In this document: in pieces, positions 15,901 to 25,250 of the stretch | How positions within the stretch are numbered: the first letter of the stretch is position 1 | Layout: the number at the start of each line of letters is the position of its first letter | Source of the DNA: Nemertoderma westbladi | Lineage: Eukaryota; Xenacoelomorpha; Nemertodermatida; Nemertodermatidae | Length of the DNA stretch: 64,000 bases | NCBI GenBank assembly: GCA_032718475.1 | Contig: JAUCBJ010007253.1 | Coordinates: 156,974-220,973 of the forward strand | Reading direction: 5' to 3' | Translations under genes and position numbers: made by a program | The notes under the pieces: generated by a model | Told to the model about the DNA's origin: nothing | What the model saw: the letters and a program-made list of their open reading frames with translations, nothing else | Databases searched by the model: none

Positions 15901-16278
15901 ACCAACCTTATATCTTCTGAGTTCGGTAGTGTTTTGTATTAATATAAACTAACTTGTATCTTGAGAGTTTGGTAGTGTTTTGTAGTAATAAAAACTAACC
16001 TGATATCTTTTGATTTGATTAGTTTTTTGTAGTAATATAAACTAACTTGTATCTTGGGAGTTTGGTAGTGTTTTGTAGTAATATAAACCAACCTTATATC
16101 TTCTGAGTTCGGTAGTGTTTTGTATTAATATAAACTAACTTGTATCTTGAGAGTTTGGTAGTGTTTTGTAGTAATAAAAACTAACCTGATATCTTTTGAT
16201 TTGATTAGTTTTTTGTAGTAATATAAACTAACTTGTATCTTGGGAGTTTGGTAGTGTTTTGTAGTAATAAAAACCAAC

Positions 16279-16480
16279 CTTATATCTTCTGAGTTTGGTA
16301 GTGTTTTGTAGTAATAGAATACTGGGTGTAGAAAATTAGAATCGTGAGCGAACTCAGGTCCAGCAACGACGGGTGTTCCTGCTTGTAACAGATCTATCAT
16401 TTTGCTTGCTTCTCCAGTAAAGTTGGCTCCGTATTCGAAAGATACGAGAAATACTGGTTGTTCGCTCGTTACAGAATAAC
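16279..16480 (-). CDS. FOXRED2-like copy A, exon 3
   Basis: Third recognisable exon of the copy A oxidoreductase, about 67 codons. The acceptor TTATTAG lies at 16487-16481. The exon starts in phase 1 (GT completing a Gly codon, then Tyr-Ser), exactly as the corresponding copy B exon. It encodes the FOXRED2 motif series FLVSFEYGANFTGE (compare vertebrate FVINMEYG.NFSG) and SNFLHPVFYYYKTLP. The donor is AAG|GTTGGT at 16278, phase 2, again the same as copy B (GAG|GTTGGT). NFT is a possible N-glycosylation site, fitting an ER-lumen protein. The sequence just past the donor is a near-repeat of the exon end, and this is where the satellite starts. Downstream exons must lie beyond position 1. Homology is from memory of the family, not a search. 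Confidence 0.85.
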
Positions 16481-16944
16481 CTAATAACATAAGATATATT
16501 TAATATGTTAATTGATACAGGTTGTCAAATTCCGTTCTCACAATCCTCACTTTGTAACTCACAATCGATGCGTATTTACTCTATGTAGATTTTGTGGGAG
16601 CTGCAGTGCAGACACAACTGCCTGACAGTGGCGCAGCCAGAGTTTGTTACCTGTAGTAGTTTGCGACTATTTCTCGTCGAGTTATATAAAATAATTTAAT
16701 AAGACTACATCTATATAAGACATCGAATCGCGGGCAGCTAATCATCTCGGGCTAATATATTAATTAGGGTTCTATGTCTGATTTGGTTCTTTTGAGGTAG
16801 TTTTTTCTCCAATATCGGTCAGCCCATTTGGCTGCTAATTTAGTATCCTATTTAGTTTATATTATATTATAAAATAAAAATAAAATATTACTTGACTTCA
16901 TTATATAATTATTTATATATTATCTATAATTATTCTCAATCTGC

Positions 16945-17119
16945 TTCTATTTATAGCTATTCTACCCGATCGGCAGCCCGAGGTGACTACTATATCCAAA
17001 CTGTAAGACTCTCTTCATCTCAACGCTCTTTGAGCTTCCAGGGCCCTCAAATTTGGAATATCATCCCTTCGGACATTAGGTCTTCAAAAACAAAAACAAT
17101 CTTTTCTAAAAAATTTTAA
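16945..17119 (+). mobile_element. Non-LTR retrotransposon fragment (C-terminal end of ORF2)
   Basis: The plus-strand frame ending at the stop at 17117-17119 reads SYSTRSAARGDYYIQTVR, then SFQGPQIWNIIPSDIRSS. This is the familiar C-terminal tail of CR1/Jockey-type LINE reverse transcriptases (normally ...R.....G.R.F...GP.lWN.lP..ir...). Only the last 55 or so residues remain, followed by AT-rich sequence. A dead 5'-truncated copy inside a copy A intron. Confidence 0.6.
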
Positions 17120-17369
17120 CAATATCTGTTAGCCTCTATCTGATTAACTCTATTTTATTTTTATTTGTTTTTTTTTTTGTTAATTTTTTTTCCCTGAAAT
17201 TAAAATGTAATTAATTATTAATAATTAATTAATTAAATTATAATCCACAAAATGTAAAATTTATCAATATTGTATGTGTTAGTTTGCCTGCGTTGGTGCA
17301 TGGACCTGACCCCTCGTGTGTTATCGGTTGCTTGTGTGATGAGAATCTGCCTCCCAATAATAAAAAACG

Positions 17370-17800
17370 TCAGCAAGTTCTAAATTGGCAAAATTCCGAA
17401 TCTAGTATAAACTGAACCCCATAGAGGAGTACTGGAACTACTGCTGCTCTAAATAATCGGTCCTTAATTTCCTGACGTATTATGTGTGACTTCCAAATCC
17501 TGGAAAGCCCATTCAATGCTGCCCATGCATTTCCCTTACGTATTCTGAGGTTCTCACCTGACTTCCAGATCCATGATCTCAGGTAGTAGAAGTCATCCAC
17601 ATGCTCTAAGCAAGCACACCATCCTTTGAGCTAATGCTCATACGATCAGACATTTCATGACAAAATGTTAGTCTTATTGGAGTTAACAAAAGACCAACAC
17701 TAGAAGCAGCCTGTCCTAATGAGCCGAATAGCCATTGGGCTCCTTCTAGTGATTCTGAGAGTACTCCTAACTCATCAGCAAAGTCTAGATCAGTTAGGTA
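17370..17800 (-). pseudogene. LINE reverse transcriptase fragment
   Basis: On the minus strand, 17799-17725 reads LTDLDFADELGVLSESLEG, a decayed form of the RT catalytic block (usual FADD, here FADE, so an active aspartate is lost). Around 17590-17375 follows YLRSWI..., ALNGLSRIWKSHIIRQEIK, LFRAAVVPVLLYG. This order is typical of LINE ORF2 downstream of the catalytic box. The two parts are not in one continuous frame, so it is a broken copy. It is oriented with copy A and lies in its intron. Confidence 0.7.
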
Positions 17801-17899
17801 CTTGGGTGGGATTCCTCGACTTCTGGAGCCAGTGGGATGTGTTACTATACCACCCCAAACAAACGCCGAGTTAATTATATCAGTTCATCTCATACTAAC

Positions 17900-18009
17900 C
17901 TGTTACTTCAGCCAATCTGTCGATAAGTTTCAAAGGGAATTCTTGTATATGTTTCACGGTTATACTATCAGGATTTGCGTTCTCCACAATGAAAATATCT
18001 CCTAATGTG
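17900..18009 (-). CDS. FOXRED2-like copy A, exon 2
   Basis: Short exon of 110 bp found by phase and family alignment. Acceptor TTTTCAG ends at 18010, and the exon enters in phase 2 and leaves in phase 1 at donor ACAG|GTTAGT (17899). It encodes TLGDIFIVENANPD and IQEFPLKLIDRLAEVTG, matching the vertebrate FOXRED2 stretch that follows the YQMFG motif (LADVILL..., EEFP...L..LTG). The equivalent copy B exon (29331-29461) has the same phases and is seven codons longer. Together with exons 1 and 3 it keeps the frame open across 538 codons. Confidence 0.85.
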
Positions 18010-18166
18010 CTGAAAATTATTAAGGGATGTAGTTAATTCAAATATAAATTGTTAACTATATTATAATGGTCTTTAAATAAATACAACGTCAGATGAATAT
18101 AATATACGTTTAATATAGATATAGATAAACTTTCATGGATTTATGTAACATATCGTCGGCTTTTAC

Positions 18167-19467
18167 CTGAACATTTGATAAGGAGCTGCCATTTCGTTAA
18201 TCCTTTTTATAATAACCGTTTCTAATGAAAACAATGGTATACTGACAGCAGGCCATGTGTTGCCGTGGTAACGCCGTTCCAGAATGTTATGCAAACTTTT
18301 TACAGTGTAGCGAAATCCGTGAATAAAACCTCCCGCGGCCAGTTTAAAATCATGAGAATGCGTCAATGTACCCATGACGTAGACATCTTGGATGACGTCA
18401 CCGTCGCGATTGATGGCCTGGTAATCGTAGTCAATCTGTGGGAACTTTCCACGAACTATACCAGCTGGTTTAGTTTCATTAGAGAATATATCGAAATCCA
18501 TTTTGAATCCGAGACATCGTAATACATAATCGTAGGTCTCTCCCCCTTCATACATCCCATCTCCATGACAGGCGACTTTTATCTGATCACCTTCTTTAGT
18601 AAACACCAACTCTTCCATATTGATAATGCCAGACTGCTGACAGCGAGTTTTAATATGTATGTTATCCAAGGGGAATACATTAATACCTCTAAGGTCTCCT
18701 ATGTAGTGACTATCCCATGCCAGAAGGAAGCTTTCTCTGCTCGTCATGTGAATACGTGACGTCACGTCTTGGATGTGACTCGCCGTTTCAAATCCGCTGT
18801 TTCCGGCTCCCAGAATTAGAACCGCTTTGTTCCGATATTCAGAAACGTTTAATGACATTTCTTCGTAGCCGGTTAATAAACTGTTTCCTTGGTTACCGAT
18901 ATCGTCGTTGGGTTTAACCCAACCAGTAGAAACCAACAGAATATCGCAAACAAACATATCTCTGTCTGCGCTTTGTAGTATAATTTTACTTTCAGTTTCA
19001 ATCGGGTCAGATTTCCCACGGTTCACACTCACAATGTCTGTATTGTATCGAATATTTAAATCGAATTTAACGGCGAAATCCTTTAGATATTTAACCATGA
19101 GATCAGCGTGTGGGAACATTTCGTCTGAGTAATGAGTGAAAAGCATCGATTCATCGTCTGATAGTAAACTATTCCAATCGTGGCGTTCGTTGAACATCTT
19201 GTTTGTTTGTCCGGTGAACTTTTTATTTATAGAAATCAGAGTGCGATGTCTCGGAAAAGTTTCGAAATAAGAACCACTTATTGAGTTTCTTTCCAATATA
19301 ATGTAGTCGCGTTGAGATTTTTCCAGGAAATATCCCATCTGGAGACCCCCTGGCCCAGCACCGATGATGCAATACTGATGACGGACAGGTGGGTTATTCC
19401 CTGTATCATCACCATTGCAGTTACTAACGTAAAGCAAGACAAATAAACTCCATATGTATTCCTTCAT
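18167..19467 (-). CDS. FOXRED2-like FAD-dependent oxidoreductase copy A, exon 1
   Basis: Large first coding exon, 433 codons plus two bases. The Met at 19467 begins a hydrophobic signal peptide (about residues 1-19, ending CNG), so the product enters the ER. Residues about 29-45 (RHQYCIIGAGPGGLQ) carry the FAD-binding GxGxxG. GAGNSGFE near residue 220 is the second dinucleotide (NAD(P)H) GxGxxG. YDYVLRCLGF and AGGFIHGFRYT are further FOXRED2 landmarks. Known family role: FOXRED2/ERFAD is an ER-lumen flavoprotein in ER-associated degradation. The exon ends AG|GTAAAA at 18167/18166, phase 2, just after the conserved YQMF. No intron interrupts it, unlike copy B. Its first half is almost identical to copy B. 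Confidence 0.93.
18787..19390 (-). repeat. Copy A arm of a near-identical inverted paralogous tract
   Basis: Read on the minus strand, from the TCCGTCATCAG that codes the start of RHQYC to about GSN CGGATTTG near the second GxGxxG, the sequence matches copy B 24449-25045. I count two differences in the first 375 bp, then a divergent patch of about 30 bp, then about nine differences in 195 bp. Flanking parts of the same exons are far less alike (about half of residues). The pattern suggests gene conversion between the two inverted genes. Confidence 0.85.
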
Positions 19468-19765
19468 AATACTTTAAAGTTTATTACAGGCGGCTAATAA
19501 ATTAGTAACTTTCATCAAATACACACAAGAAATGGTACACTGGAACAAAATTTCAAGTTTTTACTTTGATTAATTAAATCAACACAATAAATGTACAAAC
19601 AACTGCTAATATAAAATATTTAAATTACACCACTAATTAGAATAATTATTAACTTAGATAATCTTGAAACTAAAATATTAATACGTTTCCAATTTTATAC
19701 TACTCACAAAGAAATCAAGAAATTCATGAAGCTTTAAAACCGGGGTATCAGGTAGCTAACTAATA
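19468..19765. other. 5' flank of copy A
   Basis: AT-rich stretch between the copy A start codon and the 33-bp minisatellite. It presumably holds the copy A leader and proximal promoter. I see no convincing TATA box or other gene. Confidence 0.4.
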
Positions 19766-22204
19766 CTCAGTACCTCGAAAATATAGTACCGTAGTACCTG
19801 GTGCCGCGGCACTCAGTACTACCGTAGTACCTGGTGCCTCGGCACTCAGTACTACCGCAGTACCTGGTGCCGCGGCACTCAGTACTACCGTAGTACCTGG
19901 TTTCGCGACACTCAGTACTACCGCAGTACCTGGTGCCGCGGCACTCAGTACTACCGCAGTAACTGGTGCCGCGGCACTCAGTACTACCGTAGTACCTGGT
20001 GCCGCGGCACTCAGTACTACCGTAGTACCTGGTTTCGCGGCACTCAGTACTACCGTAGTATGTGGTGCCGCGGCACTCAGTACTACCGTAGTACCTGGTG
20101 CCGCGGCACTCAGTACTACCGCAGTACCTGGTGCCTCGGCACTCAGTACTACCGTAGTACCTGGTGCCTCGGCACTCAGTACTACCGTAGTACCTGGTGC
20201 CTCGGCACTCAGTACTACCGTAGTACCCGGTGCCTTGGCACTCAGTACTACCGTAGTACCTGGTGCCTCGGCACTCAGTACTACCACAGTACCTGGTGCC
20301 GCGGCACTCAGTACTACCATTGTACCTGGTTTCGCGACACTCAGTACTACCGCAGTAACTGGTGCCGCGGCACTCAGTACTACCGTAGTACCTGGTGCCT
20401 TGGCACTCAGTACTACCGTAATACCTGGTGCCTCGGCACTCAGTACTACCATTGTACCTGGTTTCGCGGCACTCAGTACTACCGTAGTACCTGGTGCCTC
20501 GGCACTCAGTACTACCGTAGTACCTGGTGCCGCGGCACTCAGTACTACCGTGGTACCTGGTGCCGCGGCACTCAGTACTACCGTAGTACCTGGTTTCGCG
20601 ACACTCAGTACTACCGTAGTACCTGGTGCCGCGGCACTCAGTACTACCGCAGTAACTGGTGCCGCGGCACTCAGTACTACCGTAGTACCTGGTGCCGCGG
20701 CACTCAGTACTACCGTAGTACCTGGTGCCTCAGCACTCAGTACTACCGGAGTACCTGGTGCCTCGGCACTCAGTACTACCGTAGTACCCGGTGCCTTGGC
20801 ACTCAGTACTACCGTAGTACCTGGTGCCTCGGCACTCAGTACTACCATTGTACCTGGTTTCGCGGCACTCAGTACTACCGCAGTAACTGGTGCCTCGGCA
20901 CTCAGTACTACCGTAGTACCTGGTGCCTTGGCACTCAGTACTACCGTAATACCTGGGGCCTCGGCACTCAGTACTACCATTGTACCTGGTTTCGCGGCAC
21001 TCAGTACTACCGTAGTACCTGGTGCCTCGGCACTCAGTACTACCGTAGTACCTGTTGCCGCGGCACTCAGTACTACCGTGGTACCTGGTGCCGCGGCACT
21101 CAGTACTACCGTAGTACCTGGTTTCGCGACACTCAGTACTACCGCAGTACCTGGTGCCGCGGCACTCAGTACTACCGCAGTAACTTGTGCCGCGGCACTC
21201 AGTACTACCGTAGTACCTGGTGCCGCGGCACTCAGTACTACCGTAGTACCTGGTGCCTCGGCACTCAGTACTACCGTAGTACCTGGTGCCTCGGCACTCA
21301 GTACTACCGTAGTACCTGGTGCCTTGGCACTCAGTACTACCGTAGTACCTGGTGCCTTGGCACTCAGTACTACCATTGTACCTGGTTTCGCGGCACTCAG
21401 TACTACCGTAGTACCTGGTGCCGCGGCACTCAGTACTACCGCAGTAACTGGTGCCGCGGCACTCAGTACTACCGTAGTACCTGGTGCCGCGGCACTCAGT
21501 ACTACCGTAGTACCTGGTGACTCGGCACTCAGTAATACCGTAGTACCTGGTGCCGCGGCACTCAGTACTACCGTGGTACCTGGTGCCGCGGCACTCAGTA
21601 CTACCGTAGTACCCGGTTTCGCGGCACTCAGTACTACCGTAGTACCTGGTGTCGCGGCACTCAGTACTACCGTAGTACCTGGTGCCTCGGCACTCAGTAC
21701 TACCGTAGTACCTGGTGCCGCGGCACTCAGTACTACTGTGGTACCTGGTGCCGCGGCACTCAGTACTACCGTAGTACCTGGTGTCGCGGCACTCAGTACT
21801 ACCGTAGTACCTGGTTCCGCGGCACTCAGTACTACCGTAGTACCTGGTGCCGCGGCACTCAGTACTACCGTAGTACCGGGTGCCGCGGCACTCAGTACTA
21901 CCGTAGTACCTGGTTCCGCGGCACTCAGTACTACCGTAGTACCTGGTGCCTCGGCACTCAGTACTACCGTAGTACCTGGTGCCTCGGCACTCAGTACTAC
22001 CGTAGTACCTGGTGCCGCGGCACTCAGTACTACCGTAGTACCTGGTGCCGCGGCACTCAGTACTACCGTAGTACCTGGTGTCGCGGCACTCAGTACTACC
22101 GTAGTACCTGGTTCCGCGGCACTCAGTACAACCGTCGTACCTGGTGCCTCTACAGTAGTACCTGGTACTACTGTAGTATTATCCGCCTCGGCAACTGGTA
22201 CTAA
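19766..22204. repeat. 33-bp palindromic minisatellite between the two genes
   Basis: About 74 copies of a GC-richer 33-bp unit, each made of two self-complementary blocks: GTGCCGCGGCAC (perfect palindrome) and GTACTACCGTAGTAC (perfect except for its central base), joined by TCA and CTG. Because 33 is a multiple of three and units lack stops, long ORFs run on both strands (for example plus 20235-22208 and minus 21376-19760), with repeats such as AAALSTTVVPG. Variant units (GCCTCGGC, GTTTCGCG, ACCATTGTA) recur in blocks. It sits between the divergent FOXRED2-like genes, so it lies in their shared 5' region. Confidence 0.95.
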
Positions 22205-24353
22205 CTAGCTTCATCCCATTTATACCTTCGTATACTACGGTAGTATCTGGTGCCTACTGTAGGCACTTAGTATTCGGTATTACATGATGCCGAGTCTGAG
22301 TAGAACTGAGTATGGATATATCCAATATATCCAACTATATAACCTAATCCAATATTATATGTATAACTGCTTCAGCTTTGTTGTTGACATTGACCTTAAA
22401 GTAAGTTGTATAAGCATATTGAAATAAAAGCATTTAACTAAATAATACTGTTACAAATTTATCCAAATTCTTGAAATTAGTTTATTAGTTTTTAAACATT
22501 GGTATTAGATAGTTTTAATACTCATAAATTATGATCCCTTATAATAGTTGTACAACATCACTTGTACAAGTCATCTTAACATATGGCATCTCAATAAAAT
22601 GCAAAACTTCTACCAAACTTAAGGGCGGTATATTCTGAACACCCGTGCCTTAGGGCCGGTCACCATGGTAAAATGGAACAACGTGAGAGAGAGAACATTT
22701 AATGCAGTTTAATTGAGTAATGAGTGCAGTAATAGTTATTGGTAGATGACATTAACAACATTACACTAGAATTATCTATATACGTTTATTTATTCTACTT
22801 TTGAACATATAAATAATGTTTAATATTGATGTCTCTATCTATCTTAAGGGTAATAAAAAAAATACAATAAATCGTTAGTTTATTATTATTATTTTTTTCA
22901 CTGGAATTCTGACGTACAAGATTCATGAATTTAATTAACTAATTAACTATTAATGCGTTACATAATTTAAAACTACAAAATAATATGATTTGTAAATAAA
23001 AAAAAGTTGTTGGTTATTGTTGTACGTACACTGTTGTTAGTAGCGTTAAAAGACCGCGTTACTGCGTTTCTCACCGTTATCTTATACAGTTTAGGCCTAC
23101 AACAGTGTGCAGTCATTCCTGGTGGCAGAAGATAATTATCCTGGTTGTTGGTGTCATTAGTTGTCATTAGTTGTTGGTTGCCGTTTAAAATTATGTTGAT
23201 CGCAGTCGTATAAAAGCATCTGTCATTATCTAGCGTAAATTGCCTTTAATTACATTGCCAAACTACATAGATGCCTTAGTTTGTGTTGCTTTTAATGCTA
23301 ATAATACTGCCCTATTACCAAATGCGTACATTTAAGGCTACCGATAATAAATGAAGCAAGCGAGTTAATAATCTATTAGATACATCACCGCGAACCAACC
23401 CTTCATCAAATCTACAGTATAACAGAACATTATCGCGGCGTATATCACATAGTGGCCGGATGTTTGGGAAACATTCAGTTTCTATGTAATTTTGAAATAT
23501 TCACTTTTGTACCACAAGCTGGTATTTTTTATATAAGTTTCAGTTTGCCATTTCTCAGTAGTGTATTTGGTTGAATATAAATGGTAGTAAATTCATTTTT
23601 ATTTTAATATAATAATTGAATGAAATTTTTTATGAAACAATCATTTTTCAATAATTGAATTATTTGACCTACATTTATGGTGTCTATTACACTTTGCACG
23701 TCACCATGTATATATTTTTTATATTTTTAACTCTCAATATTTAAATGTCATTATATAAATTCAACATTACTGAATGAACGTACATTATGGAGCTTGGTAT
23801 ACCAATTTATATCACATATATTACGGAATAAAAAAGATCACTGCGTAATTTATCATAACAAGTCCGGTTATCAGTTTAATACTTGGAATATTAGTTACCA
23901 CTTATTAGCAGACTGTACGGGAACCGCTCATTTTCTATATACAATTTTTATGCATTTTTAAAATTTCTAAAAATCTGATGCGATTTAAAAAAATCGCTAA
24001 AATTTTCCATAAATTCTGAGAGGATGTGGGAAATTTTCTAATATTAAGTGCAAATCTTTACTTCTTTTATGATCTCTTATAATCGCTTTTATTAAAATTG
24101 AGAAATTCTACCAAAAATGTACATTTTACCCGCATTTTTCCATCTGCTATAGCGCTTCGCTATGTTAGTTGGCCCTATTGTAAGTAGCTATTAACATAAG
24201 AATTATCTGGTACTCGTGTATTTATTTGTTCTCACTCATTACGATCATTCATTTAACAGACCAATCGGACGGTAATTTTTAATTAGCGTCCTTAATTATT
24301 AATGAATAAGGCCTCTGATTCCTTCTTTAGATAAGGCCAATAGTTAATTAAAC
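22205..24353. other. Intergenic region upstream of copy B
   Basis: AT-rich, with no ORF showing family features. Partial decayed echoes of the 33-bp unit continue to about 22300 (CTACGGTAGTATC, TGCCTACTGTAGGCAC). A TATA-like CGTATAAAAGC is at about 23207-23217 on the plus strand, roughly 1.1 kb before the copy B start codon, so its use would need a long leader or a 5' UTR intron. A small hairpin ATAGCGCTTCGCTAT lies near 24150. Confidence 0.5.
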
Positions 24354-25210
24354 ATGGGTATTTTATTGAATTATTTATTGTTGTGGTTTCTATGCCTACT
24401 GGCTCCCTATTTTCCGGGAATCTTGGCCGGATCATCAGCTGACCCTATCCGTCATCAGTATTGCATCATCGGTGCCGGGCCAGGGGGTCTCCAGATGGGA
24501 TATTTCCTGGAAAAATCTCAACGCGACTACATTATATTGGAAAGAAACTCAATAAGTGGTTCTTATTTCGAAACTTTTCCGAGACATCGCACTTTGATTT
24601 CTATAAATAAAAAGTTCACCGGACAAACAAACAAGATGTTCAACGAACGCCACGATTGGAATAGTTTACTATCAGACGATGAATCGATGCTTTTCACTCA
24701 TTACTCAGACGAAATGTTCCCACACGCTGATCTCATGGTTAAATATCTAAAGGATTTCGCCGTTAAATTCGATTTAAATATTCGATACAATACAGACATT
24801 GTGAGTGTGAACCGTGGGAAATCATATATTACTAAACTTATTACACTAGAAAGCGCAGACAGAGATATGTTTATTTGCGATATTCTGTTGGTTTCTACTG
24901 GTTGGTCAAAACCCAACAACGATATCGGTAACCAAGGAAACAGTTTATTAATCGGCTACGAAGAAATGTCATTAAACGTTTCTGAATATCGGGACAAAGC
25001 GGTTCTAATTCTGGGAGCCGGAAACAGCGGATTCGAGACTGCCAATCACCTACGTTCCGAAGTCGCCTTCATTCACATGTCAGCCCAGAACGACGTGAGA
25101 TTCTCTGGTCTTACGGGGTATCCTAGCGACCTGAGATCGCGGAACGCAGAGTTTATTGATCTGTTTCAGTTGAAGTCGTTGTCCGGCGTTGAAACTATAC
25201 CGATAGCAAA
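24354..25210 (+). CDS. FOXRED2-like FAD-dependent oxidoreductase copy B, exon 1
   Basis: First coding exon of copy B. ATG at 24354 has a good context (A at -3, G at +4) and starts a strong signal peptide (about residues 1-26, LLNYLLLWFLCLLAPYF). Residues about 33-48 repeat RHQYCIIGAGPGGLQ (FAD site). GAGNSGFE near residue 221 is the second nucleotide site. After the FETA motif the sequence departs from copy A but still matches the family (FIHM, DLFQLKSLSG). The 3' end is uncertain. A GTAAGA donor at 25215 looks strongest but is out of phase with the next exon at 28401. GT at 25211 is weaker but gives the right phase and the same family length. A third option pairs 25215 with an acceptor AAG at 28416. 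Confidence 0.9.
24449..25045 (+). repeat. Copy B arm of the near-identical inverted tract
   Basis: Partner of 19390-18787. Only two silent-looking differences (GTGCCGGG/GTGCTGGG and ACTTTGA/ACTCTGA) over the first 375 bp. A short divergent island follows at about 24824-24850, then near identity again until the second GxGxxG. Confidence 0.85.
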
Positions 25211-25250
25211 GTTCGTAAGATTGCATCTTTATATAAACAATAGTGGCCTT

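Larger units (their letters stand above)
1..16320. repeat. 90-bp dimeric satellite derived from a FOXRED2-like exon end
   Basis: About 180 head-to-tail copies of a 90-91-bp unit, AT-rich, filling the whole left quarter of the window and continuing past position 1. Each unit is two diverged halves of about 43 and 47 bp, both starting TAATA(T/A)AAACTAA and ending TTGTAG or TTGTAT. Near the right edge (15849-16320, and an island at 12781-12915) the array is made of less diverged 46-47-bp monomers. Read on the minus strand these monomers continue directly from copy A exon 3: exon end, donor GTTGGT, then the same sequence again. Stops in all frames make it non-coding. Half-unit junction errors (near 6553, 6957, 8500, 8820, 9353) show unequal exchange. 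Confidence 0.97.
16481..17899 (-). other. Copy A intron 2
   Basis: Begins GTTAGT at 17899 and ends TTATTAG at 16481. It holds two short LINE remnants in opposite orientations and a very AT-rich stretch around 17120-17270. Otherwise I see no gene in it. Confidence 0.75.

Noticed and set aside
1-16320. CRISPR array-like appearance (regular repeats)
   Set aside because: There are no unique spacers, the period comes from two related halves, and the context is a split animal gene.
20235-22208. 657-codon plus-strand ORF and 538-codon minus-strand ORF of Ala/Ser/Thr/Val repeats, silk- or mucin-like
   Set aside because: They are the 33-bp minisatellite read in frames that lack stops. Both strands are equally open, and there is no signal peptide or flanking domain.
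22973-23167. 64-codon minus-strand ORF upstream of copy B
   Set aside because: Short, rich in Asn/Thr from AT-rich repeats (GTTGTTGG), no start context or motif.
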